A stretch of DNA of 64,000 bases from Clostridia bacterium (lineage in GTDB: Bacteria > Bacillota > Clostridia > Christensenellales > SZUA-584): the NCBI GenBank assembly GCA_003249555.1, contig QKIQ01000095.1:35873-99872 (forward strand), in the 5' to 3' direction. The position numbers and the translations under genes are program-made. Under the pieces are notes generated by a model, which worked only from the letters and a program-made list of their open reading frames with translations, ran no database searches and was not told where the DNA came from. Positions within the stretch are counted from its first letter, which is position 1. The number at the start of each line of letters is the position of its first letter. Below, piece by piece: positions 55,700-64,000 of the stretch.

Positions 55700-55727
55700 A
55701 CAAAGGATCTCCATAAAGGAGACCCTC
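55700..55727 (-). terminator. Terminator of the SspF-like gene
   Basis: On the minus strand AGGGTCTCC and GGAGATCCTT pair (imperfectly) with a 5-base loop, followed by TGTTTTAT. It lies 15 bases after the SspF-like stop. Confidence 0.6.
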
Positions 55728-55741
55728 TGATGAAATGGAGG

Positions 55742-55906
55742 TTATGTCCGTGACCTTTCGGCCATCTCGATCGCCTCTCGAACAATATTACCGCAATTTC
55801 TCGATGAAACGCCACCCCATCCTTCTCTAGCGACAATTTCATTAACATCCAGCCGCTTTGCAATTTCTTGTTTCAGGGATTCTGACATCACCTTGTGTCT
55901 AGACAT
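55742..55906 (-). CDS. SspF-like alpha/beta SASP
   Basis: A 54-residue spore protein. MSESLKQEIAKRL and REGWGGVSSRNCGNIVREAI match the SspF-type SASP pattern (conserved GWGG and GN-V-EAI). TAGGAGG is seven bases before the ATG. A Cys takes the place of the usual Ala or Asp-Ala near the GN motif. It is short and easily missed. It lies in the same direction as Tlp downstream of enolase. Confidence 0.85.
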   Translation of the reverse strand: MSRHKVMSESLKQEIAKRLDVNEIVAREGWGGVSSRNCGNIVREAIEMAERSRT

Positions 55907-56012
55907 GTCAACACCTCCTATCCATTTTTACGGCAAACACCGCTATAAATAGTATTCCCACTTTATCTTTCATTTACATTTGAATATATGTATGAAGTGA
56001 TTCTGAGAAGAA

Positions 56013-56045
56013 ATAAAAAATACCGGTTCGGAAAGGAACCGGTAT
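56013..56045 (-). terminator. Terminator of tlp
   Basis: ATACCGGTTC and GAACCGGTAT form a perfect 10-pair stem with a 6-base loop; the minus-strand transcript continues in T6. It starts 13 bases after the tlp stop. Confidence 0.9.
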
Positions 56046-56057
56046 GCCACATGTTTA

Positions 56058-56291
56058 TTATTGTTTATTATTTATTGCTTCATCACGTATTTCCGAACGC
56101 ATGCCATCAAGAGACTGTCTTCTGCGTTCATTTTTTTCATCAAGCGTTTTCTTCATTTTTTCATCAGTTGTTTGCGCAATCATTTCTTCCGCTGCTTCCA
56201 TGTTTTGAATGGTGTAGTTTATGTTTCTTTGTATTCTCTCCACATTATCTTCTCGGTTATCAGGATTCGGACGATTACGGCGTTTGCTCAT
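56058..56291 (-). CDS. tlp: Small acid-soluble spore protein Tlp
   Basis: A 77-residue charged helical protein. DNREDNVERIQRNINYTIQNMEAAEE and KNERRRQSLDGMRSEIRDEA follow the Tlp family pattern. Tlp proteins accumulate in spores and are degraded on germination. AAAGGAGG lies nine bases before the ATG at 56291; an in-frame start seven codons earlier would overlap it. Confidence 0.88.
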   Translation of the reverse strand: MSKRRNRPNPDNREDNVERIQRNINYTIQNMEAAEEMIAQTTDEKMKKTLDEKNERRRQSLDGMRSEIRDEAINNKQ

Positions 56292-56374
56292 TTGACTGCT
56301 CCTCCTTTGCACTTTCTTATGTTACTATTATGCAGCAACAAGCATTGCTTTATGTGCGAAAAAGCGTAGTACTG

Positions 56375-56800
56375 CTATTGAGACATCGCTGATGATACAT
56401 AATGCGATTTATCGTAAAAAAATTGAAGGATGTCTCTGCGCGTGACAATGCCAATAAATAAGCCTCTGTCGTCAGTAACCGGAATGAAATTTTGATTCAT
56501 AGCCATCAACAATAAATCCTCAATGGCCTCATTCACATTAACGGGTTCATTTTGCCGACCATTTAAGATATCTCTGACGAGTAACTGTTCCCTTTTATGG
56601 CTGTCGTATGCGCTATGATTTAATATTGCCCAAAGCAAATCACCTTCACTCAACGTTCCTGCATAACCGCCATCTTTGTCAATGACGGGAATAGCCGAAT
56701 AGCCGTGTCGTTTCATCTTTTCTAGCGCTTGACGTAAAGTAAAATGGTCATATATATACACTATGTCGCCTTTTGGCTTTAGAAAAAAAAGTATATTCAT
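56375..56800 (-). CDS. CBS-domain pair protein
   Basis: A 141-residue protein made of two CBS motifs (about 10-65 and 72-135): YSAIPVIDKDGGYAGTLSEGDLL and NFIPVTDDRGLFIGIVTRRDIL. CBS pairs bind adenine nucleotides such as AMP, ATP or c-di-AMP and act as energy sensors. No effector domain is attached. TGGAG is seven bases before the ATG. Stand-alone. Confidence 0.9.
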   Translation of the reverse strand: MNILFFLKPKGDIVYIYDHFTLRQALEKMKRHGYSAIPVIDKDGGYAGTLSEGDLLWAILNHSAYDSHKREQLLVRDILNGRQNEPVNVNEAIEDLLLMAMNQNFIPVTDDRGLFIGIVTRRDILQFFYDKSHYVSSAMSQ

Positions 56801-56943
56801 GATGCTCCATTCTCATATAACACATTAATTGAATTTCCCGTTTCGTTATATCATATAATAAGCATTGGTATCAACCCAATTCCATAACGACATAAAAATT
56901 TCACAATTTATGTGATTAATACTCCTCGTTTTGGCATGTGAGA

Positions 56944-56978
56944 AAATAGAAAAGCAGCCCGCTTAAATTGCAGGCTGC
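56944..56978 (-). terminator. Terminator of the LCP gene
   Basis: GCAGCCTGC and GCGGGCTGC form a 9-pair stem (one G-T pair) with a 7-base loop, followed on the minus strand by TTTTCTATTTT. Confidence 0.85.
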
Positions 56979-56984
56979 AAAATG

Positions 56985-58013
56985 TTATTGTTCTAAAAAT
57001 TCATGCAATTTTTTTATTTCTGTTTCAAAATCTTTTGGCTGTACAATATCCTTTGATTTGTATGAGCCGTACTCATATTCATCCGGATATCGGAATTTTT
57101 CTATCTCGGACGTATTTAATTCTAAAATAGTTGAGGCAATATCAAGCATTTTAGTCGCGGGTTTAATGTCTGTGCGGACATAGCTTGTCACTGTATTTAT
57201 GAGCCCCGGAAGCTGACCAATACCAATGTCCTTTGACTTTGAAAAAAGCTGAGATAGAACCTTTTGCTGACGCTCAATCCTTGCCACGTCAGAGCCCACT
57301 TTCCTGATTCTCATATAGGCAACAGCTTGTCGTCCATTTAAATGCTGCATGCCTGAATCTTCCACAAGTGACACGCTGTGACCTGGGTCGTGCTCGTTAA
57401 TTTCCAGTATAGAGCCATTCATGTGAGTCACTTCTGCATCGCTGAGCTCAATATCCACGCCGTCTAGCGCATCGATGATATCCTCCATACCATAGAAATT
57501 AACAACAATATAGTAGTCAGGTATCAGCCCAAAGTTTGTTTTTAGCGTCTTCTTCGTCAGATCTATGCCGCCGTAGTTGAATGCTGTATTAACTTTATTG
57601 TAGTCGTGCCCTTCAATAGGAACAAGTGTATCCCTCATAATAGACGCAAGCTTTAAACGCCCGCTATTTGTATCAATACGAAGATACATAATAACATCTG
57701 AAAGACCAGTAAACTTTGTTACATTTCGGTTATCCACACCAATTAAGAGAATATCGATGGTTCCTTGAGATTTTAAGAGCTCACTGACTTCGCCGCCTCT
57801 ATAAGTGACTTCAGGATAGTCCCCCAAGTCTTCGTCATCTGCTTCAGTGATATTGTTTGGATCGAATCCTAAGTCGCCCGTTATTTTTTCATAATTTGCC
57901 CAAACATAGATACCGCACCCTAACAATAGAGCCAGCAATATACAGAAAATGATTAACAGTATTTTTAACGTTTTTCTTTTTCCGTTTGGCTTAATGTTTT
58001 TTGTTTTACTCAT
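56985..58013 (-). CDS. LCP (LytR-CpsA-Psr) family cell-wall polymer ligase
   Basis: A 342-residue protein with a membrane helix (about 16-38) and an extracellular LCP domain: LLIGVDNR near 90, LSDVIMYLRIDT, ASIMRDTLVPI, KVNTAFNYGG near 140 and AYMRIRKVGSDVARIERQQ near 240, holding the conserved Arg/Asp residues that bind the lipid pyrophosphate. It probably attaches teichoic-acid-like or sugar polymers to peptidoglycan. The ribosome site is weak (AAAGGA about 12 bases upstream). Single gene with terminator. Confidence 0.93.
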   Translation of the reverse strand: MSKTKNIKPNGKRKTLKILLIIFCILLALLLGCGIYVWANYEKITGDLGFDPNNITEADDEDLGDYPEVTYRGGEVSELLKSQGTIDILLIGVDNRNVTKFTGLSDVIMYLRIDTNSGRLKLASIMRDTLVPIEGHDYNKVNTAFNYGGIDLTKKTLKTNFGLIPDYYIVVNFYGMEDIIDALDGVDIELSDAEVTHMNGSILEINEHDPGHSVSLVEDSGMQHLNGRQAVAYMRIRKVGSDVARIERQQKVLSQLFSKSKDIGIGQLPGLINTVTSYVRTDIKPATKMLDIASTILELNTSEIEKFRYPDEYEYGSYKSKDIVQPKDFETEIKKLHEFLEQ

Positions 58014-58185
58014 TCCTCATACATCCTTTGTATATAAATTACCCCACCACCTAAAATATTATACGAATAACTCTTTATATCATATAACTATAGAATTCGT
58101 CCAGTTTATCATTTGAACAAACATATGGATGAGATTAAAATTTTGGGGGAATAATAACTGTAAACAAAAAATGCGGAGGAAACGA

Positions 58186-58401
58186 ATGAAAAGATATCCG
58201 GAAGTATATAAAAAACAGGACCTTAGCTTTGAGGACGATTATGCAACGCTAGATATTGCATCCACAACAGATTGTACAGGAATGGTTCCTACGCCTCCAT
58301 TGACAGAAAATGAGGCTGAAAATTACGCTGATATCTATTCTATGCCTCAGCAAAGCGTTTCAATGCGAAAAAAGACGACACAACCACACATTAAAAAATA
58401 A
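58186..58401 (+). CDS. Small protein with TDCTG motif, unknown function
   Basis: A 71-residue hydrophilic protein. The centre reads TTDCTGMVPTPPLTENEAENY, a motif I recall from short clostridial proteins of unknown role. It has no membrane segment. GCGGAGG is six bases before the ATG at 58186; the open frame begins 57 bases earlier without a site. Stand-alone between divergent LCP and convergent hslO. Confidence 0.65.
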   Translation: MKRYPEVYKKQDLSFEDDYATLDIASTTDCTGMVPTPPLTENEAENYADIYSMPQQSVSMRKKTTQPHIKK

Positions 58402-58528
58402 GAAGCTCAGGTAATCGAAAAAAGCCTCGCTTATTGTAAGCATGGCTATAGACTGTCGAAAAAGCAAAAAAATGTAATCCGTGGGCAAGACGGGCTTTGC
58501 CCGCGCAACCCACACCTTTTCACTGTTT

Positions 58529-59368
58529 TTATAACAGCAGACATCGAATCTCGTCTGCGTCAAAGCTGTACCTTTTTCCACATTTATTGCACCTTACTTC
58601 AATATTCCTGTTGTCGTTTAGCGTCCATTCTAGGTCATTAATGCCAAGCCCCAGCAGCATTTCCAGAATAGTGTCTTTGCTGCAGGTGCACATGAAGCGG
58701 ACTGCATAACGATCCAAAACGTCCGAATCAGAAAATACTGTCTTCAAAATATCTTCTATCAAAGTACTTGGGTCGGCAAACAATGAAGCATACGAATCGA
58801 TACGGTTTTCCCATTGGGACATCATGCTATTGTCTGCAAAAGGAAGGGCTTGTATCAGTACGCCACGGCTTAACAAAACCTTCGCATCCTGTATTTCGCG
58901 AAAATATCGAAAAATCGTATTAGTCTGTTCACTTTGCAGAAAATAATGAGCAAGATTATTCACAATGCTGTTTTCTTTTATCTCCACGATACCAGTAAAT
59001 AAAGTACCAAAACCATTATCCTGGATGATTTTCAAACATCCGTCTGAGCCAATCATCGAAGACAAATCAGCGTAACTTTCCTGACGAAAATCATCTGATG
59101 CATAAGCCTGAATGCTGCCGTTCGCGTCAGCACCGCAGATCAAAAATGCAGAGGGATTTGACGTTTCCAACTTAACAGAAATCCGTTTGGCATTTGTCAT
59201 AATACCGTGCAGTTGGCAACAAAACGTGATGGCGGAAAAAAAGACGTCGGACGCGGCAAAACTCATAAAATATTTTTCTTCCAGAGCGTTAAGCACTGCT
59301 GTGTTGTCAATCAGAAATATGCGCGCTTGCTTATCTTTAGACAGAAGTTTATACAATAATGTATCCAA
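58529..59368 (-). CDS. hslO: Redox-regulated chaperone Hsp33
   Basis: A 279-residue Hsp33-type holdase that is switched on when its zinc centre is oxidised. The four zinc ligands are in FMCTCSKD and VRCNKCGKRY at the C-terminus. The N-terminal domain has ITFCCQLHG and the central segment SQTGTLFTG-like pattern (here GFGTLFTGIVEI). It starts at a TTG with GGAGG ten bases upstream. The N-terminal part is more divergent than usual. Confidence 0.88.
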   Translation of the reverse strand: MDTLLYKLLSKDKQARIFLIDNTAVLNALEEKYFMSFAASDVFFSAITFCCQLHGIMTNAKRISVKLETSNPSAFLICGADANGSIQAYASDDFRQESYADLSSMIGSDGCLKIIQDNGFGTLFTGIVEIKENSIVNNLAHYFLQSEQTNTIFRYFREIQDAKVLLSRGVLIQALPFADNSMMSQWENRIDSYASLFADPSTLIEDILKTVFSDSDVLDRYAVRFMCTCSKDTILEMLLGLGINDLEWTLNDNRNIEVRCNKCGKRYSFDADEIRCLLL

Positions 59369-59412
59369 TATGAGACAGCCTCCAATTTACCGATTAGTAA
59401 CATACAGAACTA

Positions 59413-60276
59413 TCACTTCTTGTCTTTCCTTATATACTTGATGACTTCCATGGCTGCCTGGGCTCCTTGATATACGGCTTTAGCAATTTGCATCATCCCG
59501 CCCGTACAGTCACCCGCTGCATAGAGCCCCGGAATATTTGTCGCCATGTTTTCATCCACAACGATTTTGAGCCCTTCTGTTTCAGCGCCAAGTTTTTTTG
59601 CAAGGTCACTGCTGCCCGCAACGCCGATTGCCACAAAGATACCGGCTAACGAGAGAGTGTTTCCATCCGAAAATCTTACACGTTCCAAAGTCTCATTGCC
59701 TTCAAAGGAAGATATCTCAGAGTCAATAATCGTTATTTCTTTTGGAATCTGCGGTATTGGCGGTACGCCGTTTGTCAGCAATGTGACGGATTTTACAATC
59801 GGCAGCAGCTGAATCGCTTCGTGGAGCGCGTATTCACAGCACCCGAGTACAGCGACATCTTTGTCCTTGTAAAAGAAAGCATCACAAACCGCGCAGTAAC
59901 TAATTCCCTGCCCTTCAAATCGGGAGAACCCCTCAATTCTCGGTGCAGTTCGATTTGAGCCTGTGGCAATAATCACAGCCTGCCCTTTATATTCTTCGTT
60001 CTTGGTATTGACAGTAAACCCATCGTCATAACCAATACTGACAACCTGATCACTCATGATCTCAGCGCCAACTCTCTTGGCTTGTGAAATTCCGTCGGCA
60101 ATCAATTTTCCTCCCGAAATTGGATTCACAAAACCATAATAGTTTTCTATTTTATCGGCTTTAGACAAAGCTCCGGTCTTCTCCCCGATAATCAATGTGT
60201 GAAGCCTTGCGCGCGATGTATATATACCCGCCGAAATACCCGCTGGTCCTGTTCCGATTATAATCACATCATGCAT
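59413..60276 (-). CDS. Thioredoxin-reductase-like flavoprotein with altered NAD(P)H site
   Basis: A 287-residue FAD enzyme of the thioredoxin reductase family. FAD motif IIGTGPAGISAGIYTSRA is at the N-terminus, the redox pair is CAVCD near residue 130, and the second FAD motif is GLYAAGDCTGG near 260. The second dinucleotide site reads VLGCCEYALHEA rather than GGGxSA, and the usual HRR for the NADPH phosphate is missing (LLTNG). This is what is described for ferredoxin-dependent (FFTR-like) clostridial enzymes, so ferredoxin may be the donor (inference). No thioredoxin gene is next to it. Confidence 0.88.
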   Translation of the reverse strand: MHDVIIIGTGPAGISAGIYTSRARLHTLIIGEKTGALSKADKIENYYGFVNPISGGKLIADGISQAKRVGAEIMSDQVVSIGYDDGFTVNTKNEEYKGQAVIIATGSNRTAPRIEGFSRFEGQGISYCAVCDAFFYKDKDVAVLGCCEYALHEAIQLLPIVKSVTLLTNGVPPIPQIPKEITIIDSEISSFEGNETLERVRFSDGNTLSLAGIFVAIGVAGSSDLAKKLGAETEGLKIVVDENMATNIPGLYAAGDCTGGMMQIAKAVYQGAQAAMEVIKYIRKDKK

Positions 60277-60461
60277 TTTTTCCCCTTTTGCGTATGTCCT
60301 TACGCTCGTTGAATAGACATTATGGAATATTTGCGTTTGCTTTACAGTATAACTTTCTTACTAGCAGTATGCAACAGTATACGTAACATAGCATATACAG
60401 TAAAAAAATGCAAATACAAAAAACCTACAGTAAAGAAAAAGCATGAGGACATTTGTCTAGA

Positions 60462-61178
60462 TCATTCACCTTGAATACGCTTTAAGTTTTTGACCGCCAA
60501 TTCACCTGCCGTTTTTAGGGTCTCTTCCGTTTTAGACGAATCAGGACAACCAATCAAGATAACAATGCAGTATTCACCGGATAGTATGCTTATACCCTGA
60601 GCAGAAACAAAAATATCATCACCGATTCGGCCAGTTACCGCGGTATTTGGGTCCGAAAATAGTTTCTTAAGTCCTTCATATAATGATTTTGGAGTCATTT
60701 CACCGCCGTCAGTGCTGCCATCTGATTCTCCTCCGGATTCGCTTGATTCGCCGGACTGACTTGGCTGGCTAGACTGACTTGACTCGCCAGACTGTCCTGA
60801 ATTACCGCCACTCTGTTTTAATGCGCTCTGCTGTATTAGGCAGATCTGCAGATAGCTTATGGAATCAGATTTTTCCGGTGCATAAAAGCTGGTGCTTAAG
60901 CCAAGCAAAGGGTATTCTTCACTGACTCCAGCTTTGAGCGAATCGCCGATAAGCATTGCGGCATCCTCTTTGGATATTAACTGCTCAGGCTTGATCTGCT
61001 GGCTTTGAGAGTTGTTTTGGCTTGATGCCTGTTTGCTATCTGAACTGTTTGTCAGAGGTGACTGTGTGTTTCCAGGTTGAACGGTGGCGGAAGCCCCTTC
61101 CGATTCTTCGCCGGAACAACCAACACACGATAGAATGACCATGACGAAGGTTAATATAAGGCATATAATTTTCTTCAT
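60462..61178 (-). CDS. Ser/Gly-rich lipoprotein, DUF4358-like
   Basis: A 238-residue lipoprotein with a signal peptide and lipobox SCVGC, then a Ser/Gln-rich spacer, a small alpha-beta domain and an internal Ser/Gly/Gln-rich insert (about 125-155) of low complexity. The C-terminal part (FVSAQGISILSGEYCIVILIG) resembles the DUF4358 family of clostridial lipoproteins. AAAGAGG is seven bases before the ATG at 61178. Function not known. Confidence 0.7.
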   Translation of the reverse strand: MKKIICLILTFVMVILSCVGCSGEESEGASATVQPGNTQSPLTNSSDSKQASSQNNSQSQQIKPEQLISKEDAAMLIGDSLKAGVSEEYPLLGLSTSFYAPEKSDSISYLQICLIQQSALKQSGGNSGQSGESSQSSQPSQSGESSESGGESDGSTDGGEMTPKSLYEGLKKLFSDPNTAVTGRIGDDIFVSAQGISILSGEYCIVILIGCPDSSKTEETLKTAGELAVKNLKRIQGE

Positions 61179-61369
61179 ATTGAATCCTCTTTCCTTAGAC
61201 AATCTTGCCTTAAGTTTGTCACAAAGCTTGGATAATATACATAATCACCTCTGTCTTAAAGCGCAAAAAAAGGACAATGAAACAAGGGACCTTTCATTTT
61301 TTTCAAAAAGGCACATAATGCTGCTGGCTTTAATATGAATATAATATAACGTGTATTAAGGCGGTTGAT

Positions 61370-62392
61370 ATGTTATCTGTTTTACAATATGCCATAATCA
61401 GCATCATCGACGGGACTGCTGTACAGCCTGACGATACTTATAAAATATTGTTCTATTCTTTGTTGGGACTTATTATTCTGTCGGCTGCGGCATGGCTGAT
61501 CTATAAAATGCATAAAGAAATTTCTTTGTTTTTTAGAAATACTTTGTCGTTAATTAAAAAGTGTACATCTAAGGCTTATGTGGGTCTGAAAGGACTATTA
61601 ACAGGCTCTATCGCGGGCTTTGCTTATTCAAAAGAACAGGATATATTCTATTCAACGTTAAACGCATGGCAAAGAAGCTTTGGATACAGCCGCTTGTACG
61701 ATGAGGCGGCATCACATTTCGCTATGATCGTGGACAGTGAACCCGTCTATTTCAATTATGATGGAAAAAAGTGGTTAATTGAGTTTTGGAAAGGTCAATA
61801 TGGTATGACGACGGGGTGTGAAGTCGGCATCTATAATACAAAACGTCCCGCTTTTAGCACTCCCGGCAATTTTAACGAAACCTTTTACGACAGCGCTGGC
61901 GATGAAGATATGCTCTATATTTCCTATGTGTTGTATAAAAATGGCAAAGAGCTATTCAAAAGAGAAGGAAAACACTGGTGGCTCACAGGATTCAAGCTTG
62001 GTGAGTTTTCCCGACCATCAGAACTCGCTATGAGAATTTCAATAACATTTAAGGACAAAGCAATGCTGCATGCTTATATAGAAGGTATGAGGGAAACGGG
62101 TTATTTCTCTAACGAGCTGGCTATAAACGGATATACAGTCAGCTTCTTATTTGATAAGCCCCGTTCACCTCAGCCGCAATCACGTACCAAAGAGATCGAA
62201 GACTTCATGCAAAGCTACAACAAACAAAACTGTGATATTTTTAAAGACCTAACCCAAGATTATCAAAGGACGTCTTCAAAACTTGTCGTACTGCGTAAGC
62301 AGAATCCCGCTATATTCAACAACATCTTGAACTTAGGCGGAACGAAAAAAATTCCATATAAACACGGTGTTTTCAAAAAAATGTCGTATTAG
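61370..62392 (+). CDS. DUF4474 membrane protein
   Basis: A 340-residue protein with one membrane helix (about residues 25-48). A conserved region begins near residue 103, with FNYDGKKWLIEFWKGQYGMTTG, which is the hallmark of the DUF4474 domain. The rest is mixed alpha-beta. No function is known; a secreted or periplasm-like location of the domain is probable. AAGGCGG precedes the ATG. The end lies 10 bases before the phosphoesterase ATG, so they form a pair. Confidence 0.8.
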   Translation: MLSVLQYAIISIIDGTAVQPDDTYKILFYSLLGLIILSAAAWLIYKMHKEISLFFRNTLSLIKKCTSKAYVGLKGLLTGSIAGFAYSKEQDIFYSTLNAWQRSFGYSRLYDEAASHFAMIVDSEPVYFNYDGKKWLIEFWKGQYGMTTGCEVGIYNTKRPAFSTPGNFNETFYDSAGDEDMLYISYVLYKNGKELFKREGKHWWLTGFKLGEFSRPSELAMRISITFKDKAMLHAYIEGMRETGYFSNELAINGYTVSFLFDKPRSPQPQSRTKEIEDFMQSYNKQNCDIFKDLTQDYQRTSSKLVVLRKQNPAIFNNILNLGGTKKIPYKHGVFKKMSY

Positions 62393-62402
62393 AGGACGCA
62401 GT

Positions 62403-63302
62403 ATGTCAGTATTAGAACGACTCACTAAAATATATAAAACTTCCAAAGTCATAGATTTTGATGATTCTTCTAAGATCGTGCTGATGAGCGATTGCCACAG
62501 AGGCGATGGAAGCTGGGCTGATGATTTGGCTCGAAATGAAAATGTGTACTATTCTGCGCTGAAATATTACTATACCAACGATTATTTATATATAGAATTG
62601 GGAGATGGTGATGAGCTTTGGGAAAACAAAGATTTTTCTGTGATTACTGAGGCGCATAAGGACACTTTTAGGCTTCTGCAAAAGTTTCATTTGCAGAAGC
62701 GGCTTTATATGATATTTGGTAATCATGATATGGTTAAGAAGGATAAGGAGTTTGCTAACAAAGAACTTAGTTGCCATTTTGACGCACATTTTAAAAAAAG
62801 CTTACCTTTGTTTAAAAACGTTCATCCGTATGAAGCGTTGGTGCTTCATTATTCAAATATTGGGAATAAAATTTTTTTATTACATGGGCATCAAGCGGAT
62901 TTTTTCAATGACAGGCTATGGAAAATTTCAAAATTTCTTGTTCGTCATGTTTGGAGGCGTCTTGATGCTTTAGGGTATAACGATCCGACAAGTGCTGCGA
63001 AGAATAACAAAAAAAAGTCGTCTGTTGAGTTGTTGCTGATAAAGTGGGCACGTAAAGAAAAACAAATGCTGATTGCCGGACATACCCACAGACCCATGTT
63101 CCCGGAAATAGGCGAGCCGTTATACTTTAATGACGGAAGCTGTGTTCATCCTCGTTGTATAACGGCCGTTGAAATGACTGAAGGAAACATAACTTTGGTT
63201 AAATGGTGCATAAGGACTAATCGCGATGGTATGCTGTACGTCAAGAAAGAAGTCCTTGCCGGACCGGAAAAAATCCAGAACTTTTTTTCCGCGATAAAGT
63301 AA
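62403..63302 (+). CDS. Calcineurin-like metallophosphoesterase
   Basis: A 299-residue metallophosphoesterase. Metal motifs: SDCHRGDG near residue 28 (D-x-H), GDGDELW near 64, GNHDM near 104, HGHQAD near 162, and AGHTHRP near 230. The spacing fits UDP-2,3-diacylglucosamine hydrolase-like or serine/threonine phosphatase-like members; the substrate is unknown. AGAGGA precedes the ATG at 62403. It follows the DUF4474 gene in one transcript. Confidence 0.88.
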   Translation: MSVLERLTKIYKTSKVIDFDDSSKIVLMSDCHRGDGSWADDLARNENVYYSALKYYYTNDYLYIELGDGDELWENKDFSVITEAHKDTFRLLQKFHLQKRLYMIFGNHDMVKKDKEFANKELSCHFDAHFKKSLPLFKNVHPYEALVLHYSNIGNKIFLLHGHQADFFNDRLWKISKFLVRHVWRRLDALGYNDPTSAAKNNKKKSSVELLLIKWARKEKQMLIAGHTHRPMFPEIGEPLYFNDGSCVHPRCITAVEMTEGNITLVKWCIRTNRDGMLYVKKEVLAGPEKIQNFFSAIK

Positions 63303-63756
63303 ACTCTATCCGTCCTTGGTTTTATGAAGACAAAAAAGATATATTCAAGAGTTATGTTATTTTGCTATCCCCAAAAATAGATAACAAACATAACAGAGAC
63401 TTGCTTCCTTGGGGTCTGTCGATCATTATCTCGAATTCGAAATAAGTTTATAATAAGATGTCCCAAATTCATCGTTATTCAAAGAATTGCTCCTTGGCAA
63501 TTTAAATATCAACCCTTGACATCAATACTACCGTCTCAACATGTTTTGAGATGAGTTTATAGCTATCAAAACTGCCGTTTCAACCCCTGTTGTTATCGAG
63601 AACATATCCACTCTCGTAGATGGAAACATATCCAATATTGACTCTCGTTTGTGGGAACATATCTATAGGTTTCGCTGTTTATTGAGAAAACTACTGAGGT
63701 AGACTGTTATCTTTTAATTATTCTTATGACCCACTACTGTAAATAACGTTACTCTC
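63303..63756. repeat. 454-bp non-coding region with degenerate repeats
   Basis: No gene is seen. A 20-base sequence ATCAAWACTRCCGTYTCAAC occurs twice (63521-63540 and 63565-63584). A 31-base unit starting ACTCTCGT and containing GGAACATATC-like sequence occurs at 63610-63640 and 63641-63671, with a further AACATATCC at 63601. An 18-base palindrome (TCTCAA...TTGAGA) lies at 63534-63551 and a 30-base inverted repeat at 63543-63572. This could be the end of a transposable element. Confidence 0.6.
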
Positions 63757-63999
63757 CTAATCCCTAATGTAATTCAACAATCTTTCTAAAATGTCATGTG
63801 TAACTTTTAAGTTGTACTGTTCAATAAGGTGACTTTGCAAATCCATAACTAACAGTAAAGAATTTTTATAGGCTTCAAATAATTCTACCTTATCTAATCG
63901 AGCAGTGGTCTTTGCAAATTTTTTATAACTTTCAAGGCTAATTTCTTTTTCAAGGTTTTTACTCATGTTAAGCCAATTATCAGCATTTTTTTCTGCCAT
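63757..63999 (-). CDS. Unknown helical protein at the window edge
   Basis: An 80-codon frame with helical, charged sequence (MAEKNADNWLNMSKNLEKEI at the start). The first Met is one base from the window edge, so the gene may start further out and be only partly visible. No family is recognised and no promoter can be checked. Confidence 0.45.
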   Translation of the reverse strand: MAEKNADNWLNMSKNLEKEISLESYKKFAKTTARLDKVELFEAYKNSLLLVMDLQSHLIEQYNLKVTHDILERLLNYIRD

Positions 64000-64000
64000 A

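Noticed and set aside
63543..63572. A 30-base CRISPR-repeat-like sequence (GTTTTGAGAT...TCAAAAC)
   Set aside because: Only one copy is present, no spacer array follows and no cas gene is in the window.

Overview
The window looks like a chromosomal segment of an anaerobic, fermentative, endospore-forming member of the Clostridia (Bacillota). The signs are strong AGGAGG-type ribosome binding sites, TTGACA/TATAAT-like promoters, a miaB/mutS/mutL/miaA/hfq/lexA neighbourhood, a multi-subunit [FeFe]-hydrogenase operon, the redox repressor Rex, RNase Y, and several small acid-soluble spore proteins. Gene density is high and genes run on both strands in short operons. No phage, CRISPR array or intact insertion sequence is seen; only the last ~450 bases look like the edge of something mobile.

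Layout. 1-5.2 kb: a five-gene biotin-dependent sodium-pump/transcarboxylase operon (12S-like carboxyltransferase, OadG-like anchor, biotin carrier, OadB/MmdB-type membrane decarboxylase, 5S-like carboxyltransferase). 5.2-8 kb: GAPDH and an M32 carboxypeptidase. 8.1-8.5 kb: a decayed lipoprotein gene. 8.5-9.3 kb: eight tRNA genes on the minus strand (Pro-Glu-Met-Asp-Phe-Thr-Tyr-Leu) with promoter and terminator. 9.4-20.5 kb: miaB, two membrane/secreted proteins, then mutS-mutL-miaA-hfq-ynbB facing lexA. 20.5-25.8 kb: tyrosine recombinase, proC-rnhA, tRNA-Trp with a 108-bp tandem repeat, purB and an M19 dipeptidase. 25.8-31.7 kb: RNase Y, a membrane protein, nadD-yqeK-rsfS and an NlpC/P60 cell-wall enzyme. 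31.8-38 kb: small accessory genes, a DUF1538 membrane protein paired with a tandem PII protein, and an MFS exporter. 38-47.5 kb: an ACT-like putative hydrogenase regulator, Rex, a cytoplasmic GH5 glycosidase, a three-gene dehydratase-activase-like (HgdC/DUF2229) operon, a Cys/Tyr/Arg-rich protein, peptidases, and a response regulator with a degenerate receiver. 47.8-53.4 kb: the hydrogenase operon, in which the NuoF-like subunit, fused to a GltD-like flavoprotein, is interrupted by two frame breaks. 53.5-56.3 kb: a spore-protein island around enolase. 56.4-63.3 kb: CBS, LCP, Hsp33, a thioredoxin-reductase-like flavoprotein, lipoprotein, DUF4474 and phosphoesterase genes. 63.3-64 kb: repeat-rich DNA and a gene of unknown function at the edge.

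How it fits together. The carboxyltransferase set couples decarboxylation or transcarboxylation of C4 acids to Na+ export. GAPDH and enolase supply glycolytic flux. The Rex/ACT-like/hydrogenase group would dispose of NAD(P)H and ferredoxin electrons as H2. The most noteworthy items are the fused and broken NuoF-GltD subunit, the hybrid Na+-pump/transcarboxylase operon, the phosphoacceptor-less response regulator, the DUF1538/tandem-PII pair, the activase trio without a visible dehydratase, the 108-bp terminator-bearing repeat, and the repeat array at the right edge.
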